A DNA stretch of 64,000 nucleotides, taken from contig MEHQ01000867.1 in NCBI GenBank assembly GCA_008828725.1, positions 105,262 through 169,261 of the forward strand, written 5' to 3'. Positions 1 through 11,268 of the stretch are shown here, one piece after another. The notes under the pieces are model-generated. The model saw nothing but the letters and a program-made list of their open reading frames with translations. It was not told where the DNA came from and did no database searches. The stretch is from Saccharina japonica (lineage: Eukaryota; Sar; Phaeophyceae; Laminariales; Laminariaceae). Numbering within the stretch: the first letter of the stretch is position 1; each line of letters starts with the position of its first letter. The translations under genes and the position numbers were made by a program.

Positions 1-3000
1 ATGCCGCATCGAATGGGAACATCTACAGTAGGCGCATGCACACCTATTGTGACGGCAGTGGAGAGGGGAAGAGGAGTCATGAACAAATGACACGCCAATC
101 ATTGGAGCAGAGACCTCGCCTATATCGCTGGGACTGCTGAAGCACAAAAGGCGCAACCTACTGTACCTTACTGCTGTAATCCTGCAGGAGAAGAGACAGT
201 GGTAGCCTTACGGCTCAAAGAGGTGGGGCGCAGCGCCAGATGCCATGGACACATATAGGGCGAGGTGGGGTAAAGTCTAACTGTTAATTTACGTCAGAGC
301 TTGATTTAACGTATCCAAAAGCGGCGACGTACGTGATGCCAGTGTTGCTCACCTGAATCGGTATTGCCTCCCTAGTTTGTATGATGAGAACACCGGTGTT
401 CGCGCCCGCACCGATAAGCTCTTGCTCGCCTCTTCCATTCGTGATAATACCCATCGTGCGTGCTTGCTCCCCCCCGCTCGCCCTCAGCAACATACCTTCA
501 CGGCTAGCTCAAGCCGTTACACATTTACCCACCACCACGTGCAGCTACTCTCCCTGGTGTCAGCACTACAAACAGAGTAAAAGGCAGACGTGATTGCAAA
601 GAGGGGAGCGGCCAGGAGGTGTTACATCGTCAGTGCCAGCAGTAATACCGCCAGTACCACCCCGCCTCCGCATCACTCTGAACATGGTTTTAAACAGCAG
701 TCGACCGTTCATTTATCAAACTAATAATACTGCTGTACAGGCAGTACCTGAAACTCAACAACAAGAAACGTTACCGACAAACTGCTCCTGTACGTAGTAT
801 TAGGCACGGGGGTGATGATAGCCTGAGCGGTATCCAATAACAATGATACGTGATGGCTAGACTGCTGCGTAAGTTCAATACCGGTACGAGTGCACCGCAG
901 CAGCACGCACGGGCGCATGAACGATACGAGGTGCCTCGTAGGGTTACACTGTACGTACTCGTACAGCAGCAGCAGCACACGGCATATATATATACAAGTC
1001 GGTATTGTACAGAAGCTGTGAAATGTATCTATCAATAACAAGACAGCTACCCTGTAGTACCAGGTACGAGTACAGAAACTTAGGGTTAACGCGCCAGGCC
1101 TGTACGGTGCAGGCAATAGGCGTGTGTGTCCTGCGCAAGGTTAATAGTAGCAGACCAAGAGGTAAGCGGTACGAGTGCGTGCCGCCGTGGCGTTTACGTA
1201 CCAGGTACCAGCTATTTACGAGTACTGTAGCTGATACCACTCTGTCCGTAAATGTAAGGGCCTTATGCATATTAATATAAAAATTAAACGCCACTTATAT
1301 TACCGGACATAGTGATAATCGCGTTACTGCTGCTGTGAAACACCACAGCAGTAGTACGCACCTGGAGCAAAGGCGTGTCTTCTCCGTCGTGGCGATCAAG
1401 GAGGGAAGCTGGGTGTGCTCTACAAGGACAGTCTCCCACACTGCGACGCAGTTCCGCCTGCTGTAGGCCCTCATGCTGCGATGTCCAAGGGCTATCTCCA
1501 TACCATCGTCATCTCAGATGAGACGAGACGATGCCTCGGCAGTAGTAGTAGCTTGTTGTCCAGCCCTCCTTTGGCTTTCTTGGTGCTGCTGCAAGCTTAC
1601 ATTTTCCAGACATATTGTTGCAGGCCCGGGTCTACAAGAGCTCGACGGTTGCTGCACCCCTTTGGCCGTGCTACGACACTACAGCTGCGAGGGGTCTCCT
1701 CTGAAGTTGACCTCATTGCTGTTTTGTCGTAGCGATGTGCGGTGCAAACAGCACTCGGACACGGACGGGATAAAGGGGTTCCGCCGCACCTGTCTCCCCG
1801 TATTGCTCGTGATTCTTCGCTTTGGCTCGAATGCCGGCAAACAAAGGCCCTAAAGCGTCTGGGCTGGTGTTGTGGTTGGCCTGCTGGCTATTTACGGGGG
1901 ATCTGTGCGGCCGGGTTGGCGTGCTAGCTGTGGGTTGCGTGCTGCGTGCGGCAGTCCTGATATGATACTTTGACGTGGCTGCGCTGACCAGTAGAACACG
2001 CTAAATTGTTGCTGCTCGTGCTTTCGATTTGCTTTTCGATTTTCAGCTGTCAACTTTTTGATTTCGGCAATGGGTTGTAAATCGTTCATTTTCTCGGAAC
2101 CTAAAAAACGAAGGGGAACATGTGTGGGCCAGGGACCAATCAGCGCCTCGTTTATTATCATTTCGATTTTCGATTCTGTTTGGACACACCCTTAGTCAAG
2201 GTCGGACCTAGCGTCATGACTACGCTTAGCGGGGTCTGAGCCTTAGCGTGGTTGGTACCCTGAAGATTGTCAACCTTATCGATGTTGTTTTCATACACCC
2301 GTAAGATTGGTGGCATTGTAGGCGTTGTTGACCGTTACAAGGAATTTAAGGACGACGCCTCTTCGGCATTTAACAGGAGATACTGGCGGAGGAAATACGG
2401 CTTCATTCATTATTGTTTGGTTTCTCAACCCACGAAAAAGTAGTTTGACAGACAGCCTTGACGCTTGACAAACTTCACTCATGATCGTCAACAGACATCT
2501 TTGCTCGCGAGTAGTTCGCCTTGTGCCACAGCCTCCCCGGAATACGTCACTGGGACCGGCGTGCATCTGCCCTGCACGCGGCTGATATACAAACCTGTTC
2601 TTTCCTTTTAATTGCCTGCCCTCTGAGACGTCGCCCTCGGTCCGACATAACCTCTACAACACACAGCAACTACTGTAGTATCTGGAGTTTGCAGTTGTTT
2701 TTTTGCCCCTCTTCATTGGCAAGCCAGGAGAAGACGTGTCTCAGCGCAGCTATAATGTGGGGTTGACGCTTCTGATCGCCAGAGCACAGCAGGTGAGGAT
2801 GCCCCTGCTACAATGAACCCTCCTGGTCTTGTTGTACAGCAGTACATACAATTCATCACACGCCCTCTGCGGCTGTGCGTAGGCTTGATCTCGCCCCATG
2901 GGTACAAGAATCAGGGTTGTGTTTCATGTAAGAGCCCATGCAGCATGAGAGATCAGATACCCGCTATACATCGTTTTGAACTACACCCACGGTTGAGGGA

Positions 3001-3462
3001 CAAACACCTGGTGTTCCGTACATACGTACTTGGAGTTTGTACGCTTTTTTTAGACTGCGGTACACAAGTACGGGTACTTTTATCGGTATGCCAGTAGTAT
3101 GTTGCTGGTGTATTCGTTGAAATTTTGAAAAGGACTGGGAAACTTGGCGTATACAAGGTGCATGCGAGAACTGTGCCTGCAGACAAGTACAGAGGGCTTG
3201 CCTTGTAGCGACTCTTACTGTCGTACAGCAGCCGTAAAAACGCCCTCGGCGAGGCTTGCGTGACGAAATCAGTGCTGTACTGCGGTACTGCTGCTGTACG
3301 ACGTATGATACCTGGTATCACTGTAGGTGTAAGTTTTTGTGTATGTTGGGGTGTCCTGCAGATGTTATACGTATTTAATTCGGTCGAGTCAGCTAAACAA
3401 TGTTGTTATGTGCTGGCGATGAAGAAACCTTTCGCCATCAGGCCACGTCGCAAAGCATATCA
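1..3462. other. gene-poor region with scattered TACCAGGTA and TACTCGT words
   Basis: I find no recognisable gene here. Open frames are short, overlap on both strands and match no family I know. The visible structure is repetition of two short words and their complements: TACCAGGTA/TACCTGGTA (for example near 1055, 1199 and 3308) and TACTCGT/ACGAGTA (near 885, 955, 1067 and 1216). They often lie next to each other. The same words recur near 3810-3840, 4116, 5690, 5917, 43034 and 45180, so they are a dispersed feature of this genome and not confined to this stretch. Confidence 0.5.
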
Positions 3463-3640
3463 AGGTAGACACCATGGATAGATGGTGCTCCGCCCTAACC
3501 GCTCGCTCCAAAGGCATGCTACCAATAGGGCCAGGTTGCTTGCTGGCGCCTAGCGCCCATGTGCACAGCAGTAGACACTCCGCATGGCTCTGAGAGCATT
3601 TGCCACATGCCAAAACCTTGTGTGTGGTGCGGCGAGTCGT
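3463..3640. repeat. direct duplication, copy 1
   Basis: About 178 bp that recurs in the same orientation at 5132-5306. Shared landmarks in order are AGGTAGAC, ACCGCTCG, GGCGCCTAGCGCCCATGTGC, CACATGCCAAA and CCTTGTGTGTGGTG. No reading frame is preserved between the copies, so this is a duplicated non-coding segment and not a duplicated gene. Confidence 0.85.
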
Positions 3641-3850
3641 TCGGCATTCACGCATTATCTGAATTTTTATTTTGAAATCGAATATTTTTTTCGAAGACGA
3701 AGAACCCGATTTGAAAAGTTGTTTCAAAGTCATTCATAGGTAAAGTGTTTGGTCGTTATCCAGGTAAAGTTCGTAAAGTTCCTTCGTTGTATATAACCAG
3801 GTATTCATAAAGCCGTCCCAGGTATGATACCTGGTATGTGAGAACAGCCG

Positions 3851-3890
3851 CACAGCAGCAGCACAGCTGACTCGGCACAGCAGCAGCAGC

Positions 3891-3956
<66 letters not shown>

Positions 3957-3980
3957 CAGCAGAGTAGCAGCAGCAGCGCC
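3851..3980 (+). repeat. (CAG)n trinucleotide tract
   Basis: Long, slightly interrupted CAG run; the purest part is roughly 3893-3950. It passes directly into a GCC/GGC-rich stretch (3977-4020). Frames through it give polyglutamine, polyalanine or polycysteine, but none is embedded in a plausible gene, so I treat it as a microsatellite. Confidence 0.9.
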
Positions 3981-4203
3981 GCCGACGCCGGCGCGGCGGA
4001 GGCGGCGACGGAGGCGGCGGCTGCACAGCCAATTTTTTTTCACAGCTGTTGTGAGAGCAGCAGCAGCAGCAGAAGCAGATAGGCGAGAGGCCATAAAACC
4101 AAAAGCAAATAAATGGTACCTGGTAAACTCCTACTCGTATACGAAGTACGTACACATACATGTTTTGGCCTCATGCTCCCCTATATAGCTGTTCTGTGCC
4201 GCA

Positions 4204-4253
4204 GCCGCACGAACCGGCACCTCCGCCGCCGCCGCTCCAGCCGCCGCCGCCGC

Positions 4254-4285
<32 letters not shown>

Positions 4286-4320
4286 TGGTGGTGGTAGAGG
4301 TGGTGCTGCTGCTGTGGCCC
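4204..4320 (+). repeat. GCC/CTG trinucleotide tract
   Basis: Runs of (CCGCCG)n followed by (CTG)n and GTGGTGG, roughly the reverse complement of the 3.85-4.02 kb CAG/GGC tract. The two together form an imperfect inverted pair about 200 bp apart. Confidence 0.8.
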
Positions 4321-4599
4321 TACTGCGGTGCGTTGCTGCACTTGACTGGCCTCCGCGTGTGTCTATCCACAAAACGCAAAACGCAAAGTCTGTTGCCAGT
4401 TCTGCTCCGTGATACATCGCGGATCATGTTCCACGTACGAGATGCATCGACTATTGTCGAGAGCAGCCACAGCAGCACACCAGTAGCACCAGCAGCAGGG
4501 TTGGTGGCGGTGGCGTCGCGGCAGCGGCGGCGGCCAGCTCCCGTTTGGATAGTCGGGTTGTCAATTCGTGTCTGCAGAGCTTGTTCCACAATACGGTAT

Positions 4600-4665
4600 A
4601 CAGCAGCAGCAAGCAGCAGCAGCAGCAAGCAGCAGCAGCAGCAGCTGCTGCTGCTGCTGCTGTGT
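4600..4665. repeat. CAG-to-CTG palindromic trinucleotide repeat
   Basis: (CAG)n interrupted by AAG units, switching at about 4644 into (CTG)n. The tract is self-complementary and could form a hairpin. Confidence 0.85.
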
Positions 4666-5035
4666 TGGCCGCGGTCGTCGGAGGGAGGAGGCGGACCCTT
4701 CTCTCAGCGACTAGAACACCGTGCCGAGTGAGCCCTCGCGTCCATCGCACAGCCTCCTCAAACATTCGACCCGCGCTGGGTGCCTTGTTGTCAACTCCAC
4801 GGATCGATTCGAATACACTCCAATTGGCAAAAAGAATCACCTAAATTCTACGTGATGAGGGCCGGTTTTGCCCCTCACGTAGAAAAAGCGTGAATGGCTC
4901 TTCCCCAAAGATCCAGGGAGAACAAAATGCATGAATTCGAAAAAAAAATGAAAATTGTTTCAAAGTCGGTCACGCATGTTTTTGCGAATTATTTTTCAAA
5001 AGTACTATGAATGCCGAGTTTGAAACGTGTCTAGT

Positions 5036-5122
5036 GGTAGTCGGTATTTGGTAACACTGCTGCCCTGAACAACTGCAATGATACGTAGATGTGTGGGTAG
5101 TGCTGTTGTCCTGCTACTGAGT
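5036..5122. repeat. direct repeat, copy 1
   Basis: About 87 bp repeated nearly identically at 5309-5401 (shared words GTCGGTATTTGGTAACA, CTGCCCTGAACAACTGCAAT and GTCCTGCTACTGAGTGG). The duplicated block at 5132-5306 sits between the two copies. Confidence 0.9.
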
Positions 5123-5131
5123 GGGGGCTAC

Positions 5132-5306
5132 AGGTAGACATCATGGATTGACGCCCAAACCGCTCGTTCCATAGGCATGCAACCAATAGCGCCATGTTGC
5201 TCGCTGGCGCCTAGCGCCCATGTGCACAGCAGACACTCGGCATAGCTTTGCGAACATTTCCCACATGCCAAAGCCTTGTGTGTGGTGCTGCGAGTCGTGT
5301 CGGCAG
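5132..5306. repeat. direct duplication, copy 2
   Basis: Second copy of the 3463-3640 block, same orientation, with small indels. It is flanked by the two ~87-bp direct repeats (5036-5122 and 5309-5401), which suggests duplication or insertion mediated by those repeats. Confidence 0.85.
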
Positions 5307-5308
5307 TG

Positions 5309-5401
5309 GCAGTCGGTATTTGGTAACATTGCTGCCCTGAACAACTGCAATGGTACGTAGATGTGTGGGTAGTGCTGTTGTCCTGCTACTGAGTGGGGCT
5401 A
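5309..5401. repeat. direct repeat, copy 2
   Basis: Second copy of the ~87-bp repeat at 5036-5122. Downstream to 6020 I see no gene, only a short CTG/CAG tract (about 5525-5565). Confidence 0.9.
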
Positions 5402-6023
5402 CACGTGATCAGCCTGGCCCGTACATTACTGTTTCTGCGTCCTGGACGGTGCGTGCGACAATGGGGTTGCCGGGCATAGGGGCGAGTTCGTCGTAACCCT
5501 GAAAATGCCATATAACTCGCCATAGCTGCTGCTGCTCCTGCTGCTGCTGCTGCAGCAGCTCTTGCAGGTGGTGTCTTGAATGCACAAACCAGACAAACTA
5601 CGCCGACCGCGCCACCCACAATCCCACTCAGCCACCTTGTAGGTGTGTAGAGTACCAGGTATGCGATACTTGGACGGAGGTATATACTCGTATCTTCTGG
5701 TGGTGCTGCGGCTGCTGCGTCCGACTTGGATTTCATGTGATCTGAACCACGATCAATACCATGGTGTGAACTTCGTAGTAACGGTGTTATTCCTTCGCTG
5801 ACGCTCTTGTGCGGATGCTTTATGGCGGGTTTAATACTCGTACGGAGTGCTATACAAATACGCAATGTATTGTGACATTTATGCTCAACTCGGCAACAGG
5901 CACATTCGTGTGTAATACCAGGTATAGTGATATTCGAAGCAACCAGATACTTCGTATGCGTATTAAACGGATAAATTGAATGTTTCAAGCCGATTGAAAT
6001 ATTCGCATCTATCGCCACACTTA

Positions 6024-6232
6024 GGGCCTGTTTTAACGAAGAAGAAAAAAAATCAATTTCGAAAAAAATATATTCAAATCCGCTTTTCATTGGTCAACAC
6101 ACGCACCAGCACCAAAGATTAGGATCTTGGGGCGTAATATTTGGTGCTGGTGCGTGTGTTGACCAATGAAAAGCGAATTTGAATTTTATTTTTTCCAAAT
6201 TGAATTTATTTTATACTCGTTAATTCGGGCCC
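6024..6232. mobile_element. PIF/Harbinger-like foldback MITE, element A
   Basis: 209-bp element that is almost entirely inverted repeat. Both ends read GGGCC(T/C)G, then an A/T-rich stretch, then the arm (A)TTGGTCAACACACGCACC, with arms of about 95 bp around a ~20-bp loop near 6117-6140. It is flanked on both sides by TTA (6021-6023 and 6233-6235). A 3-bp TTA/TAA target duplication and GG(G/C)-starting ends are the hallmark of PIF/Harbinger elements. There is no coding capacity. Confidence 0.8.
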
Positions 6233-6235
6233 TTA

Positions 6236-7064
6236 GGGCCCATCTTAACGAAGACAGCAAAAATTCAATTTGGAAAATAAATCCTATTTGAATGTGATTT
6301 CGCAAAAAAAAACTGGTTTGCGTCCTATGGGGAATAGTGAATTGCTCGTTCAAATATTTATGAAATCGAAAAAACGCAGCATGCGTCACAGCGCCCAGGT
6401 GAAAAAAATCGACGAGAGGAGACGAGAGGGAAAGCATGCGTCGACGCGTGCGCGCCGCCGCCAGCATACTTTTGCTTTTGACCGCCCAGGCTAGGAAGCT
6501 ATCGCTCTCAGGGTCTCCTGGGTGGGCGTAGGGATCCCTGGAACGCCACGGGCGAGACAGGGGCGGCGATGGTGTTATCGAAGTCTTGAGCGTATCATGC
6601 TGTTTTTGGGTCGATCGCTCGGTTTTTGATCGGGTTGGAGCATCGAGCCGGTTGAAAAGTTGGGATTGCGACCGCCATTATTGGTTTTGAGGCGTCACCG
6701 CCGGGGTACGCTGTGCTATGGTCTATAGGCGTGGGCGCGGCTGTTGTCCCGGTGGCCTCGGGTTGTGGTTCACGTGTTGTCGCCTCGGTCGTGGTCATCG
6801 ATGCCACCAAGAAATGACCAGATTGTACCGGGGGCGTTTGCCCACCGTGGACATGCCGGTCCAAGTCGGGCCAACTCCTCAATTTGATTTGAATTATTTG
6901 GAAAAGAAGGTCCTGGGACCTTCTTGGTTTTTTCGTCCAATTCAAATTGATTAGACCCCAAGATCCTAATCTTTGATGCTGGTGCGTGTGTTGACCAATT
7001 AAAAGCGTATTTGAATTTTATTTTTTCAAAATTGAATTTATTTCATACTCGTTAATACGGGCCC
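6236..7064. mobile_element. PIF/Harbinger-like element, element B
   Basis: 829 bp between the TTA at 6233-6235 and the TTA at 7065-7067. The left end (GGGCCCATCTTAACGAAG) resembles the left end of element A. The right ~110 bp is a close copy of A's right arm (GGTGCGTGTGTTGACCAAT through ATACTCGTTAATACGGGCCC). The interior (6300-6960) is unrelated to A and holds no open frame I recognise, so it is non-autonomous or decayed. Confidence 0.75.
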
Positions 7065-7067
7065 TTA

Positions 7068-7778
7068 GGGTCGTTTTTAACGACGCGTATTTAGCAAATA
7101 AATTGCCAAATTTCCATTTTTTGGCAAGTTTTTACTTGCCAAAATAGCAAAAAACTTGCCGAGTTTTTTCCGGATATTTCCGTAGCTGTTCGTTGGCAAG
7201 TTTTTGGAAAGTCAAATTTGCTATTTCACTTGCCATTTGCGACCAATCACGCCTACCCAAGACCATGCAAACCACACGCCGTTGCGCTAGACGCACGAGC
7301 TGCAGCAACACAGGAAGATACCGAGGGTTAGATGGTGGTGCTGACAGCAGATGATGGTGGCTGACGGCACTGCTGAAGGGGTTGCTGGCGCGGGTGACGA
7401 ACCGCATGTAGGCGTGGCACTGGTGCCGTCTGGGGATGATGCTCAAGTCAATTCCAATCAAACCGTCGCTCCAGCTTTCCCAAGACAACGAACAACGTGA
7501 ATATGATCGCCCTGGAGGGCTGTCCACCTCTGGGATCTACGAGATATGCTTGGATCCGTCTCCAGGCCACCCATGCCTCGACGAGGGTGTCGTCTAGCTG
7601 TCCCATCCTTGCTGTACGGGGATTGATAAAAAAACTGAAGGCGTTACGTGGCTCAAACAGCAAGTTTCTTGCCATGTCATCGTGTTTGTCGATAGAAAGT
7701 ATTTTCCAATACTTGCCAATTTGTTGTTGCCAAAATAGCAAGTTTTTTGCTATTTGCTCGTGTCGTTAAAAACGGCCC
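7068..7778. mobile_element. PIF/Harbinger-like element, element C
   Basis: 711 bp with terminal inverted repeats GGG(T/C)CGTTTTTAACGAC, followed at both ends by AAATAGCAAAAAACTTGC-like sequence. It is flanked by TTA at 7065-7067 and 7779-7781. Inside are overlapping open frames on the minus strand (7132-7527 and 7448-7741) with no transposase or Myb motif I can identify, so it is probably non-autonomous. Confidence 0.75.
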
Positions 7779-7781
7779 TTA

Positions 7782-9614
7782 ACACAATTCCCGAGCGCAC
7801 GGAAACACATGCGCAACTTGCATTTATACGGATGTTGGTTGGTCCTAGCAAGGGGAACGCTAATGGATGGCGGCACAGTTGAACCTATGACATAGACACT
7901 CTTTGCGGTGCTCTGCACTTCGCTCGCACGTGGCATTCACAACTACACTTTATCCACGGAAAAACGCTTGAGAGACGCGGTCGAAACCCTAGCAATATAT
8001 TATTGAAATGGCCATGCGTACATTTGCTACATATCCAACAATCGTAGTAGAAAGCAGTTTGCTGATTATGCTGCTGTAGTGTGCCACTGTTGCATCTTCG
8101 CGCCTCGGCCTGCTCCCGGCCCGCCTACGAGCGAACACTAAACATCAAACACCCTTGCTTTTACCCCCATACGACACCGCTAACATCTTAGGTCGGAACG
8201 TTTATCGAACATCAAATCAAACAAGCGAAATTCTTGCTTTGCCACGCACAGGGCAGCCATGAATATACTGAGCATCAAGCTAAGCGCCAAGCTACTGGCC
8301 CTGGAATCCTTGTTAGAAATAGCACCCTCGGCGTTATCTGTCTTGAGGGTTTGGCGTTCGTCGTACTCGCTTTTGTCGGCATCTACGGTCGTTCCTACAC
8401 GACAAGGCTAAACGTTATAGAATCGGAATCCAGAAAGCAGAACAGATTTGCTCCGTTGTGTTAATGAAACCCACACAAGCCTCTGGCGTTGTATGGTCTA
8501 TTACATATCCTTCCCGACGCAGCAATCCAATTGTGTTTTCCCTGTACGGCACACACCGCCGCCAAACGTCCTCGCGTCACAGAACACGTATCGCGCTATA
8601 CATTTGGACACTGGATGCTACTTTGCTCTGATCGTTTTAGCTGCCGAGGTTTGAAGGCCGAATATGTTTTCCTGGAGGTCTTGCTTGGGGCGTCAAGCGT
8701 TATCCCCTTTATGACCCAACCCTTTTTTAGAGAGACAGCATAACTCCTCATTTGCCAAGCAGAACTTTGAGACGGAAAAGGTCAAAGCATTGTGCCTAAA
8801 GCAATACCTCCAGTCACAGGCGACCTACAGCCCTCAAATTCGTCATAGAGGACGCATAAAGCAAAGCAGCATAGAGCCTTCTAATCTCGGAATAATGTAC
8901 GAGGAAATCTAAATCGGTTTGGTTTCAGGATCCTGTCTCGATAATAATTTGGCCCGATGATGCCTTTGTGTTTGATACAATCGCTACCAGACCCGAAGAA
9001 CCGGTATTTTTGCCGGTCGTGAAATTCCGTTTGCATAGCTCGAGCTTACAGAGGGCCCCACATGATCAACTCCAGCCAGTAAACTTAGCCTGGGGATGGT
9101 TTCGCGGCCAAATAGTACGGGCGAGAAAACATCACACCGTCGAACACCGAATATAGCGCGCGAGGGAGGATCACCCCGCAGGTGGATGACACTGCAGGAT
9201 CATGCGGCCTATGCCCACGTTAATGCCGACAACAGGACTCGTACCGGTGCATCGGGCCGATTTGCGACACAGAACGGTTCACACGAGGCTGATGCCTGGC
9301 CTCACAAAACAACCGCACTTGAAAGGGTCCACTTTAAGTGAAAGTCGCGGGATGGAATCTATGGCGGTGGTGGTGGGGACGGTGGTAGTCAGGAGGGCGT
9401 CGGGTCGAGTGATGTTCGTCCTTTTGTAAAGCAGCATTGTGACGCATTATGGAGGTCAGGCGTGTTCGTCAAGCGTTGGCAGCACTCTCCACACGACGCC
9501 CACACCGAGTACTAGTGACTGATTCAGGTTTTCGAAGTTGCAGCCACATAGTTGGCACAAATCCAACACCCAAATTTATGACTGCAGCACAGCTGCTGCT
9601 GCTATTGTAGATAG
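7782..9614. other. no recognised gene
   Basis: Both strands were read. Only short open frames without family motifs occur; the longest are about 70-90 codons on the plus strand between 8234 and 8743 and between 9096 and 9341. No transposon ends, RNA genes or tandem repeats were found. Confidence 0.4.
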
Positions 9615-9768
9615 CAGTTTGTTAAACTTCGGCCCTAAATCATTTGTAATTGTTTTTTTTAGTATCCAACTGATCCCTGTACTTGAGTATATATTGGTAT
9701 GTTTTGGTCTGTTTAAAGAGGCGTGCTACGATCACAGAAGTAGCACGTTCTGGCTCAAATATGTTTTG
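9615..9768 (+). repeat. dispersed repeat pair, copy 1
   Basis: About 154 bp repeated in direct orientation at 11108-11268. Shared words are CAGTTTGTTAAACTTCGG, CCCTAAAT, GAGGCGTGCTACGAT, AGCACGTTC and GGCTCAAATATGTTTT. It contains a small hairpin (CGTGCTAC ... GTAGCACG, about 9722-9747). Conceptual translations are similar over part of the unit, but an indel breaks the shared frame. It could be a non-autonomous transposon fragment, since I see no clear terminal repeats. Confidence 0.8.
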
Positions 9769-11107
9769 AATGGCCAAAACCGTCGGAATCTGGTTGACTT
9801 GAAAACACGGCTGCGGCCCACTGCACAGCTAGGCAAATACGCGGGTCTAGAAAAGACACCACGAAATTAAGACATATATCTCCAAAGACGGTTGCGCTGA
9901 CATGTTGTCAGTACGAGTGGTTGTAGCTCGTAGACCATCACGATCGAGACAGTTAGGCTACATTTATCGTTTTTATATAAACTACTCAGTTCATCTCGCT
10001 GAAAATGCGCGAGATATTTGCGTAGTAAGGGCCCCAGATAAGTTATCGTCCTCGATCTATACCTGAATCACGTATTCCTCTGTACTCACTTGACCGTGCA
10101 CTGGGAAGGGTGCGTGCTTTTTGGCCCCGTCTCGTTTATCTTTGCCACTCTAGGCCATTTTGTTTGCGATTGGAAAAAAAGGCCACCTTAACAAATGGAA
10201 CAAACAGCAAACACCAAGCGTCAGCAGGCAGTCGTCGCAATGTTTGCTGTGGCAGTTAGTTATCCACCTATGCCATTTGGCCGCTTTGTGTGCACTAAAT
10301 CGACCGCATAAGAGTTTTTGACTGACAAACCTTTAAGCGTATCCGCATTATTGATCTTTGGCGTACTCTAAGTATCCACGCTAGCCTCGGTGCTGCAAGG
10401 GAGGCTGCCTACGTCATACTCTTTTTTTCTTTGTTTTGGGGCTTTGCTTGCTGGCGGCTGAGCTATGTGCAGTTGACCACAGCCGTCGCTGCTACCGCCG
10501 ACACATCAGCTGGTGTTGCTACCGCTTCTGTGTTGTTGGTCACGAATAACGCACACGACGCTGACCGCGCCAAACATGCACCCACACCGCCCCTTTGTGT
10601 TATCTTGCAATCATTATGTGTATCGCCCTGCCATTGAGCGATGGTTGTATGAAAGCCCTACTGACAACAGTGTGTTTTTTTCAAGACGGAATTTTTACCA
10701 GAGCGCGTTCGTAACTTTTAAAGGGTTGTTTTCGCTCCCGTTGATCAACAATGGTTTCATGGGATTCCATGAATTATTCCTGAGCTAGTTGCCTATTCCA
10801 TACCTCAGTTAGATCCTCGAATATAACTCGATGTACTGCAGTGGCCCGCTGTCTCCGCCAAACAAACGTAATATTCACGCGTATCAAGTGTGATTCGCAG
10901 CGCAAGCAGAGACGGTGGCCTGAATCGACAGTGTCGTCAGTGAAAGCTCGACCAAAGCCAAATTATTATTTTTCGCCTCTTGGCTAAGTAGTCCCTCCCC
11001 GCCTGCTCGGGGTCGACTCAATGCATTCCCCCCGCGAGTCCCTTCGTGTTCCATTACCCGATGTTGAATATCTCCTTAACCACCATGAAGCTAGTTGCTG
11101 GCACTCC
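9769..11107. other. no recognised gene
   Basis: No frame with recognisable motifs and no RNA gene. This is spacer between the two copies of the 9.6/11.1-kb repeat. Confidence 0.4.
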
Positions 11108-11268
11108 CAGTTTGTTAAACTTCGGCCCTAAATACATGGCTCATTTGTAATTGTGTATTTTAGTACCCAACTGGTCCCTGGATTTGATTATCTGTTGTAT
11201 TGTTTTGGTCCGTCTGAAGAGGCGTGCTACGATAGTAGAACTAGCACGTTCGGGCTCAAATATGTTTT
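11108..11268 (+). repeat. dispersed repeat pair, copy 2
   Basis: Second copy of the 9615-9768 repeat, with a ~10-bp insertion near its 5' end. The hairpin (CGTGCT ... AGCACG) is kept although its loop has changed, suggesting the palindrome belongs to the element. Confidence 0.8.

Noticed and set aside
2291..2566. Minus-strand frame ending NAYNATNLTG near a possible donor
   Set aside because: A single Asn-rich turn with no coil core and no partner exon; probably chance.
3756..4161. Frames with long polycysteine, polyleucine or polyglutamine runs
   Set aside because: They are translations of the CAG/CTG/GCC microsatellites. The flanking residues show no domain and no splice support.
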